Origin: JADFOJ01 sp041580235
GTDB lineage: Bacteria; Planctomycetota; Phycisphaerae; Phycisphaerales; SM1A02
Reading direction: 5' to 3'
DNA: 16,504 nt
NCBI GenBank assembly: GCA_041580235.1
Contig: JBFGEG010000082.1
Coordinates: forward strand, 1-16,504
Below, piece after piece: positions 7,002-12,700 of the stretch. The translations under genes were made by a program, and so were the position numbers. The notes under the pieces are model-generated. The model had not been told where the DNA came from. It searched no databases and saw only the letters and a program-made list of their open reading frames with translations. Each line of letters begins with the position of its first letter. The stretch's first letter is position 1.

Positions 7002-8311
7002 GGTTGGCGACCGAGTTTTTCATTCAGCAGGGTCAATCGATTCCGGGCGGAGGTCATCTGCGGTCGCAGCTCCAGGACACGCTCGAGCGCGACCGCGGCC
7101 TCGTCGTACTGCTCGAGCCTGATCAGCGCCTCGCTCAGCCAGAGATGTCCCGCGACGTGATCGCCGCGGACGGCGGTCAGGGTGCGCAGCTGCTCCGCGG
7201 CGTCGGCGGCGCGGCCCTGCCGTGCCATGACGCCCGCCTCGGTGACCCGCACGTCGAAGTCGTCGGGATCGAGCTGCAGCGCCCGCGTGACCTCGCGCTG
7301 CGCGCCGTCGAGATCGTTGAGCAGCAGGAGGTTCTCCGCCAGGGCGTTGCGGGTGCTGACCTCCGACGGCTCGAGTGCGATCGCCCGCGTGTAGGCCTCC
7401 GCCGCGGCCTGCAGCTCGCCGGCTCTGGTGAGGGCCTCGCCCAGCCTGCGAAACACCTCGGCGCGATCGGGATGATCGGCGGCGAGCCGCCCCAGCAGCT
7501 TGATGGCGCTGTCCAGACGGTTCGCCCGGATCAGGCCCCGAGCCCAGTCGAGACGCGCCTCGACGGTTGCCGCCTCGCGGCGGGCCTCCAGCAGCCACGG
7601 GTCCCGCACCACCTGCGCGGTCACCCTTCGCAGCCGCGAGAGGTGTGCCTCGGCGCCGGCATCGTCACCCTGGGCCCGCAGGACGAGTCCCAGCTGCTGG
7701 TGGGCGCCGGTGTTGTCGGGGTCCAGGGCGAGGGCAGCACGCAGGCTCTCGGCCGCGTCATCCAGACGCCCGGCCTGACGCAGGGCGCGACCGAGAGCCG
7801 TATGAAAGGTGGCGTCGTCCGGATCGATCTCGATCGCACGGCGCAGGGCGTCGGCCGCGGCTTGGGGTTGCGACGCTTCCATAAGCGTGCGGCCCAGGTG
7901 AAACCACGCCGGGGCGTACCCGTTGTCTCGACTCAGGGCCTCCCGCAGAAGATCAAGGGCCTCGTCCGTCTGCCCCCAGTCCTCGTAGAGCACGCCCAGA
8001 AGGTAGGCGGTCCGGGCGTCGGTCGCGCCGAGGGTCATGGCTCGCTCGTAGCTCGCGATGGCCAGGGCCGGCTCCGAGTTGCCGTGGTAGATGAGCCCCA
8101 GCCGGGTGAAGGCGTCCGGGTCGCCCGATCGATCAAGGCACGCCTCGACGGCCTCAGCGACACGTTGCTGGGCGCCCGGCGGCAACAGCGACCAGTCGCG
8201 AGGCACGGGCACGTCATCCTGTGGGCGCGGACGCGGCATCCACGTCACCACCAGGGCGGTGACCACCCCGACCACGAGGACGCCACTCAAGATGATGCGC
8301 TTCGGCGACAT
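6998..8311 (-). CDS. Membrane-anchored TPR protein
   Basis: This 437-residue protein has one N-terminal hydrophobic segment (about residues 5-24), either an uncleaved anchor or a signal, so most of it lies outside the cytoplasm. The rest is an array of about ten 34-residue TPR repeats: about 66-225, then a break at 226-250 (VVRDPWLLEARREA), then about 251-430. Typical TPR features are clear, such as AWFHLGRTLMEASQPQAAADA and the recurring 'A..LDPD'. TPR arrays are protein-binding scaffolds. Because its stop overlaps the FG-GAP lipoprotein's ATG, the two products are probably made together and may bind each other; such pairing is common for FG-GAP/UnbV proteins. No Shine-Dalgarno site precedes the ATG at 8311. 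A TAGAAT hexamer lies 11 bases upstream. Confidence 0.85.
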   Translation of the reverse strand: MSPKRIILSGVLVVGVVTALVVTWMPRPRPQDDVPVPRDWSLLPPGAQQRVAEAVEACLDRSGDPDAFTRLGLIYHGNSEPALAIASYERAMTLGATDARTAYLLGVLYEDWGQTDEALDLLREALSRDNGYAPAWFHLGRTLMEASQPQAAADALRRAIEIDPDDATFHTALGRALRQAGRLDDAAESLRAALALDPDNTGAHQQLGLVLRAQGDDAGAEAHLSRLRRVTAQVVRDPWLLEARREAATVEARLDWARGLIRANRLDSAIKLLGRLAADHPDRAEVFRRLGEALTRAGELQAAAEAYTRAIALEPSEVSTRNALAENLLLLNDLDGAQREVTRALQLDPDDFDVRVTEAGVMARQGRAADAAEQLRTLTAVRGDHVAGHLWLSEALIRLEQYDEAAVALERVLELRPQMTSARNRLTLLNEKLGRQP

Positions 8312-8322
8312 GACCGAGACGC

Positions 8323-8328
8323 ATTCTA
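8323..8328 (-). promoter_or_regulatory. Possible -10 box (TAGAAT) of the TPR/FG-GAP operon
   Basis: On the minus strand TAGAAT matches the -10 consensus at five of six bases, 11 bases before the ATG at 8311. A transcript would have a leader of only a few bases, in line with the missing Shine-Dalgarno site. No -35 element is recognisable at the right spacing (CCCCCT is found there). Confidence 0.35.
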
Positions 8329-8348
8329 AGTACGTGCATAGAGGCAGG

Positions 8349-8386
8349 GGGCTCCAGCGGCCGGGCAGCGCCGGTCCGCGGAGCCC
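8349..8386 (-). terminator. Hairpin between the MFS/SpeE-like gene and the TPR gene
   Basis: GGGCTCC (8349-8355) pairs with GGAGCCC (8380-8386). Inside, CGG/CCG and CCGG/CCGG continue the stem past a small internal loop and a one-base bulge, giving about 14 pairs around a six-base loop. It begins ten bases after the MFS/SpeE-like stop on the minus strand. There is no T tract, so it is either a weak or factor-assisted terminator or a 3'-end stabiliser. Its place supports the TPR gene starting a new transcript. Confidence 0.45.
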
Positions 8387-8396
8387 GGCTCGACGA

Positions 8397-10448
8397 TCAC
8401 TGCCACCAGTCGAAGATGGCCAGCATGTTGGAGAACTGGTCCGTCCACACCGGCAGGTCGTCGGTCATCGGGACACGCTGCCAGAGGGGATCGGCGAGCA
8501 GCGGAGCCATCACGCGTTCACTGCGACCCATCACAAGCCACCGCGCCTGAAGCTTGCCTTCCTCGAACGACGGCGTGTGCTCGGTCGCGCCGGCCCACTC
8601 GATCGCGACGAGCCCGCGGTCCCGGGCCAACCCGCCGACGAGCCGGCTCAAGTCGAGGTGCCGGCTGGTTGCGTTGATGGCGAGGAGCCCGTTGTGGGTC
8701 AGCTTGTCGAAGTAGAGATCGATCGCCTCGCTGGTGATCAGGTGAACGGGCACGGCGTCGGAGCTGAACGCATCGAGCACGATGAGCCCGAACGCCCCGT
8801 CCGGTTCCCTGGCGAGCGAGATCCGGCCGTCGCCGAGCACGATCGAATGAGAGTGGGGGGCGTCGCTCAGGTAGGTGAAGAACCGGTCGTTCTGCGCGAT
8901 CTTCACGACCGACGGATCGATCTCGTAGATCGTGTAATGCTGGCCCGGTCGTGCCTGGGCCGCCAGCGTCCCGGCGCCGAGACCGATCACCGCCACCCGG
9001 TCAAGCCGGTTGTCGCCGGCCATTCGAAGATAGAGCTGCCCGATACCCGTGTCGCGGTGGTAATACCCCATTGCCTGTCGCGGATGGGCCGCCATCTGGA
9101 TGCCGTGCAGCGTGCTTCCCTGGAAGTACCCCGTCCAGCCCAGACCGGTGTCGGTCGCGACCCGATGCACGCCGAAGAACGACCGCTCCCGCGCCACGAG
9201 CTTGAGGCCGGGCAGTGAGCTGAACAGCGGGATGCAGACCACCGTGATCCCGATCATGCCGCCGTCCAGGACGCGATTGGTCCACTTGATCCGCGGCAGG
9301 TTTGCCCGGCCGAACGCCCGGCGATCACGCAGCAGGAAGGCCAGTGCAATCACCAGGGGATATTCAAGGATGGAGCTGAAGACCTGGGGTGCGATGACGG
9401 CGTTGAATACCCCGCCCAGGGCCCCGCCGACGGCAATGGCGAGAAAGAACCCGGTCAGGTAGTGCGGGTGCGGCCGAGACTGGGCGAGCCTGACGTGGCA
9501 CATCATCGCCCCGACAAAGAGCAGGGCCAGGTGCATCAGCAGGATCAGCCAGACGGGAAAGCTCGCCCAGACCACGGAGATGCCGACCACCGGGATGGCG
9601 AGAAAGACGAACAGGCGGCTCAGGACGGCGGCCTCGAAGATCTGCCAGCGTGAGAAGGCCAGGATGAAGGTGAGCAGGTAGATGGTGAGGGGCACGACCC
9701 ACAGCAGAGGGATCGCGGCGATGTCGGTGGTGATGTGCTGTGTCACCCCGAGCATCAGGCTCGAAGGGACGAAGGCGAGGACCGCCCACTTTGCGTAGTC
9801 GGCTCGTGACGGGACGGGGGCGGGCGGCTCGGTCGCGGCCACCAGGCGATTCGCGCTTCTCGGCCGACGCAGCAGCACGATCCCGCAGCTCACGGTCAGC
9901 ACGGCAAACAGGCCGTAGCCGCCGGCCCACCAGAACGCCTGGTTGTGCAGCGTCAGCAGCGGCTCCACGAGCAGGGGGTACGCCAGGAGCGCGAGCAGGC
10001 TGCCGGCATTGCTGGCCGCGTAAAGAAAGTATGGATCTCGTCCGGACGGATCGTCGGTTTCCGCGAACCAGCGTTGCAGCAGCGGCGAGTTCGAGGACAC
10101 GACGAAAAAGGGCAGTCCCACGGACAGCAGCAGCGAGACGACCAGCCACAGGACGGGGGAGCCTTCGGTGGGGGCGTTGCCCTGGCGAAGGGCGATGGGA
10201 AGGCTGATCACGGCGCACGCCATCACGATGCCGTGCACGAGGATCTGCGTCCGCTGGTCTCGAAGCTTCGTCAGCAGGTGGGCGTAGGCGTAGCCGGCCA
10301 GCAGGGCCGCCTGAAAGAACATCATGCAGGTGTTCCAGACGGCGGGCGTGCCTCCAAGCCAGGGAAGCACCAGCTTCCCCACCATGGGCTGGACGAGAAA
10401 CAGCAGCAGCGCGCCCGTGAAGATGGTGATCGTGTACGTCGCCCGCAT
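8397..10448 (-). CDS. Integral membrane protein fused to a spermidine-synthase-like domain
   Basis: This 683-residue protein has an N-terminal membrane half (about residues 5-412, roughly eleven hydrophobic segments) opening with FLVQPMVGKLVLPWLGGTPA, the signature of the 'fused MFS/spermidine synthase' family. The C-terminal half (about 475-675) is a Rossmann methyltransferase-like domain: VIGLGAGTLAA (G489, G491, G493), the ribose-binding acid in YEIDPS (E509, D511), GDGR at 539-542 and LDAFSSDAVPVHL at 558-570. In true spermidine synthases this last segment carries the catalytic Asp of a D-S/T-x-D-P motif. Here the pattern is DAFSSD without the following Pro-Val-Gly, as is usual for this fused family, so polyamine synthesis is unproven. 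The N-terminus fits family members, although no Shine-Dalgarno site precedes the ATG. The 182 bases separating it from the reductase gene upstream contain a small hairpin. Confidence 0.85.
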   Translation of the reverse strand: MRATYTITIFTGALLLFLVQPMVGKLVLPWLGGTPAVWNTCMMFFQAALLAGYAYAHLLTKLRDQRTQILVHGIVMACAVISLPIALRQGNAPTEGSPVLWLVVSLLLSVGLPFFVVSSNSPLLQRWFAETDDPSGRDPYFLYAASNAGSLLALLAYPLLVEPLLTLHNQAFWWAGGYGLFAVLTVSCGIVLLRRPRSANRLVAATEPPAPVPSRADYAKWAVLAFVPSSLMLGVTQHITTDIAAIPLLWVVPLTIYLLTFILAFSRWQIFEAAVLSRLFVFLAIPVVGISVVWASFPVWLILLMHLALLFVGAMMCHVRLAQSRPHPHYLTGFFLAIAVGGALGGVFNAVIAPQVFSSILEYPLVIALAFLLRDRRAFGRANLPRIKWTNRVLDGGMIGITVVCIPLFSSLPGLKLVARERSFFGVHRVATDTGLGWTGYFQGSTLHGIQMAAHPRQAMGYYHRDTGIGQLYLRMAGDNRLDRVAVIGLGAGTLAAQARPGQHYTIYEIDPSVVKIAQNDRFFTYLSDAPHSHSIVLGDGRISLAREPDGAFGLIVLDAFSSDAVPVHLITSEAIDLYFDKLTHNGLLAINATSRHLDLSRLVGGLARDRGLVAIEWAGATEHTPSFEEGKLQARWLVMGRSERVMAPLLADPLWQRVPMTDDLPVWTDQFSNMLAIFDWWQ

Positions 10449-10526
10449 TGGCCGCTCTGAGATGGGTGGGTGTCGCCTCCGGGGTCGATGCCGCTGGTCT
10501 GCCGCGGTTTATCGGCCACATCGCGG

Positions 10527-10541
10527 AGGGCCTTTGGCCCT
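10527..10541. other. Small perfect hairpin between the reductase and MFS/SpeE-like genes
   Basis: AGGGCC (10527-10532) and GGCCCT (10536-10541) pair exactly around TTT. The hairpin lies 90 bases past the reductase stop on the minus strand and 79 bases before the next start. It could be a terminator without a T tract or a 5' leader element. The rest of this 182-base gap shows no gene or clear promoter. Confidence 0.35.
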
Positions 10542-10630
10542 TGTTCGAGAGGGCAGCCTTGTGCCCCCGCGGAGATGAGAAGGGCATGCCGAGCGGCGAC
10601 AGGCTCAGGCGAGAGCCGTCAGACAGGGAC

Positions 10631-11578
10631 CTAGCCCTCCAGGAGGGCGGTCATCCGACCACGCATGGCCTCGTCGGGCAGGGGGCCGACACCCGCCCGC
10701 ATGTTGTCGAGCAGGTGATCGACCTTCGAGGTGGCCGGGATCGGGCAGGTGACGGCAGGGTGGCCCAGGACGAACTTCAGGAAGAGCTGCGCCCAGCTCC
10801 TGCACTCGATCTCGCACGCCCAATCCGGCAGCGGCCGCTCCGCCAGGCGGCGAAAGAGCCGCCCCCGCTCGAAGGGCCGCATCACGAGCACGGCGGTGCC
10901 CGTGTCCAGGGCTACCGGCAGCACCCGCGGCTCGACCCGCCGGTCTCCCAGCGAGTAGGGGATCTGGATGAAGTCGATGCTCTGCTCGTGCATGAGCTTC
11001 TCCACGAGCTCGAAGTCACGCATCTCGGTGATGCCGAGGTAGCGGATCCGCCCGGCTTCCTTCCACTGCCGCAGCGTCGGCAGGTGCGTCTCCCACGCGA
11101 CGAGGTTGTGCACCTGCATGAGGTCCATGACCGGCGCTCCCATCCGCCGCATCGACTCGCGCATCTGCGTCTCACCTGCCTCGCGGCCCTCGTCCGTCCA
11201 CACCTTGGTCGCAAAGAAGACGTCGTGGCGGGCCAGCCGCTTCAGCAGGACCCCGACCACCTCCTCGGCGCGGCCGTACATCGGTGACGAGTCGATGAGC
11301 GTGCCCCCGGCGGCCAGGAAGCCGGCCATCACCTCGATGAGCGGATCGATCGGGCCCTGCGGGTCTACGTCGAAGGTCCTCGAGGTGCCGAGGCCGATGA
11401 CCGGCAGCAGCTCGCCCGTGGACGGAATCCGGCGCCGGACGACGGCTTCGATTCCGCTCGTCGGGGCGGCCTCGCCCGCGGCGGCCTCGACCGCGCCCGC
11501 CTCGACGGCGTCGCCGAGTGCGGCGCCCACGGCCGACCCCGCCAGGATCGTGATCAGCTCGCGTCGGTCAAGCCGCAT
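10631..11578 (-). CDS. Exported aldo/keto reductase
   Basis: This 315-residue protein has a twin-arginine-type N-terminus (MRLDRRELITILAGSAVGAA) followed by an Ala-rich stretch, suggesting folded export through Tat. The reductase barrel spans about residues 48-312. The usual catalytic tetrad is complete: D96 and Y101 in DSSPMYG, K125 in FFATKVW, and H157 in QVHN. Such enzymes reduce carbonyl groups with NADPH; the substrate cannot be predicted. A Tat signal is odd for an NADPH enzyme, but fits a group of 'twin-arginine' aldo/keto reductases that would load cofactor before export. ATG 11578 is preferred over an upstream ATG at 11671 because it begins the signal and has GGAGG at 11587-11591, eight bases upstream; the longer version would also run through the neighbouring terminator. 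Confidence 0.87.
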   Translation of the reverse strand: MRLDRRELITILAGSAVGAALGDAVEAGAVEAAAGEAAPTSGIEAVVRRRIPSTGELLPVIGLGTSRTFDVDPQGPIDPLIEVMAGFLAAGGTLIDSSPMYGRAEEVVGVLLKRLARHDVFFATKVWTDEGREAGETQMRESMRRMGAPVMDLMQVHNLVAWETHLPTLRQWKEAGRIRYLGITEMRDFELVEKLMHEQSIDFIQIPYSLGDRRVEPRVLPVALDTGTAVLVMRPFERGRLFRRLAERPLPDWACEIECRSWAQLFLKFVLGHPAVTCPIPATSKVDHLLDNMRAGVGPLPDEAMRGRMTALLEG

Positions 11579-11619
11579 GGCCGTGTCCTCCACAGGGGTC
11601 GTGATGGGTCCGCGCGGCG

Positions 11620-11625
11620 ATGATA
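11620..11625 (-). promoter_or_regulatory. Possible -10 box (TATCAT) of the reductase gene
   Basis: On the minus strand TATCAT matches the -10 consensus at five of six bases. It lies between the upstream gene's terminator (11649-11679) and the reductase Shine-Dalgarno site, so the message would have a leader of about 30-35 bases. TTGCGC is the nearest -35-like element, with a long 20-base spacer. Confidence 0.4.
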
Positions 11626-11648
11626 AGGGCGGCCCGGACGATCGGCGC

Positions 11649-11679
11649 AAAAAAAAGAGGCAGGCAGCCACCGCCTCTT
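11649..11679 (-). terminator. Intrinsic terminator of the 149-residue orphan gene
   Basis: Read on the minus strand, AAGAGGC (11679-11673) pairs exactly with GCCTCTT (11661-11655), with possible extra G-C pairs in the loop. A run of eight T (11656-11649), overlapping the end of the stem, follows directly. This is the only textbook Rho-independent terminator in the window. It lies 43 bases past the orphan's stop and separates it from the reductase gene. Confidence 0.88.
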
Positions 11680-11701
11680 GAGATCCTCGCGCGAGAATCT
11701 C
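11680..11701. repeat. 22-base near-perfect palindrome in the orphan's 3' region
   Basis: GAGAT (11680-11684) pairs with ATCTC (11697-11701), and CTCG (11686-11689) with CGAG (11692-11695), with one mismatch between the blocks. It directly abuts the terminator stem. CGCTC (11701-11705) and GAGCG (11714-11718) add a third, weaker inverted repeat, so the orphan's 3' end carries hairpins in tandem. It could be an RNA 3' stabiliser or a protein site. Confidence 0.5.
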
Positions 11702-11721
11702 GCTCTCTCAGGGGAGCGATA

Positions 11722-12171
11722 CTACGCGGTCACATGCTCACCGATGGGGAATCCCGTCTCGCGAGTGAGCTCGACCCGCTTGAACTGGGTGGTGGAGCTG
11801 ATGAACTCCTGGAGCGACTGCTTGGCGAAGGGCTCCACGCACTTGAAGAACATCTTGGTCCACTCGTCGAAGTTCGTCACGGGATGAGCGCTGATGATGA
11901 CCGGATAGTTGCCGTTCTTCATGGTCACATACTCGAAGCCGGCGGGCAGCAGATCCTGCGGCCAGTAACCGGCCTGAAGCAGGTTCAGCGGGATGAACAT
12001 CGCGTTGGGCGTGACCGCGACCCGTCCATCCTCCAGCTGCGAAGCCAGGAAGAAGGGACGCTCATTCTGGAAGCAATAGACAAAGTACTCAAACGGCATC
12101 TTGGGGGCGACAAAGAAGATCCGCCCTTCCGCTGCCCTTCGGAGAATGAAGGGCTCATAAACGTACTGCAT
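11722..12171 (-). CDS. Orphan 149-residue protein of lower GC content
   Basis: I do not recognise this protein. It has no signal peptide or clear membrane segment and is rich in aromatic residues (MQYVYEPFILRR, MPFEYFVYCF, KMFFKCVEPF), so it looks like a compact soluble domain. There are two cysteines, C34 and C127. It is well supported as a gene: AAGGAG at 12179-12184 lies seven bases before the ATG at 12171, a stable hairpin precedes that site, and a textbook terminator follows. A longer version from 12234 would place the hairpin and Shine-Dalgarno site inside the coding region, so 12171 is preferred. By hand count the gene is near 58% GC, clearly below its GC-rich neighbours, which hints at acquisition from elsewhere or unusual codon constraint. 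It appears to be transcribed alone. Confidence 0.75.
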   Translation of the reverse strand: MQYVYEPFILRRAAEGRIFFVAPKMPFEYFVYCFQNERPFFLASQLEDGRVAVTPNAMFIPLNLLQAGYWPQDLLPAGFEYVTMKNGNYPVIISAHPVTNFDEWTKMFFKCVEPFAKQSLQEFISSTTQFKRVELTRETGFPIGEHVTA

Positions 12172-12178
12172 GGTGAGG

Positions 12179-12206
12179 CTCCTTTCCGACGCCCGGGTCG
12201 GGCGTC
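12179..12206 (-). promoter_or_regulatory. Hairpin plus Shine-Dalgarno site before the orphan gene
   Basis: GACGCCCG (12188-12195) and CGGGCGTC (12199-12206) are exact reverse complements with a three-base loop. This strong hairpin sits three bases upstream of AAGGAG (12184-12179, minus strand). It could protect the 5' end, influence ribosome access, or act at DNA level as an operator. Confidence 0.5.
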
Positions 12207-12655
12207 CAGACGTACCGATCGCGGTGGCTGCCATCTCAGCACTCTTCAGATAGCGATGGACCGGGCCGCCGAGCGGGCCCCGGTCATACGAGCAGCCACC
12301 ATATCCAAACGGCGCCGGGCGCCTATCGGGATACCACCCTGTTTCCGCGAGACCGGTCGAAACCCGACCCGCCGCCCGGCCATGTCGTCATCCTCCGGGC
12401 GACGGCATTCGACGTCGGGGGGCTCGAGGTCGAGCTCGAAACGGGCCTGCGACGTGCCCGACAACCGCGCCGAGCCCGATCCCCACGTCGTCGAGCTGGC
12501 GTTCGGGCGATTCAGGAGCCCGGCCGCCGCCACGTCGACACCGGGGCCCAGATCAACGCACCGGGCGACCGGCTTCCCGGCCGCGAGTGATCGAGGAGGC
12601 GATCGCCGTGTCCCCGCAAACGCCAACGCCACCCGCATACGGCAGTCGCTGAGCG
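12207..12655. other. About 450 bases with no convincing gene
   Basis: The stretch separates divergent genes. It contains an inverted repeat, GACCGGG (12259-12265) with CCCGGTC (12279-12285). Open frames exist on both strands, including a 130-codon one on the minus strand (12246-12638). None has a ribosome binding site or recognisable domain, and their codon third positions are less GC-biased than the real genes nearby. Short protein-like fragments in two plus-strand frames could be remains of a decayed gene, but I cannot name one. Confidence 0.45.
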
Positions 12656-12691
12656 CTGACCCCTGACCACTGATACCACTTCCGGTACCAT
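12656..12691 (+). promoter_or_regulatory. Promoter-like site with heptamer repeats before the MMPL gene
   Basis: CTGACC (12663-12668) and TACCAT (12686-12691) each match the -35 and -10 consensus at four of six bases and are spaced exactly 17 bases apart. Transcription would start near 12698, so the message would be nearly leaderless (ATG at 12701, no Shine-Dalgarno site). Three tandem heptamers, CTGACCC, CTGACCA and CTGATAC, start at 12656, 12663 and 12670 and overlap the -35, as an activator or repressor site might. Confidence 0.4.
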
Positions 12692-12700
12692 CCGCACGAC

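Noticed and set aside
11579..11671. 31-codon N-terminal extension of the aldo/keto reductase
   Set aside because: It would run through the orphan's terminator and bury the Tat signal; the inner ATG has a good ribosome site.
12246..12638. 130-codon minus-strand frame as a small gene upstream of the orphan
   Set aside because: It has no Shine-Dalgarno site, promoter or recognisable domain, and its third-position GC bias is weaker than in real genes here.
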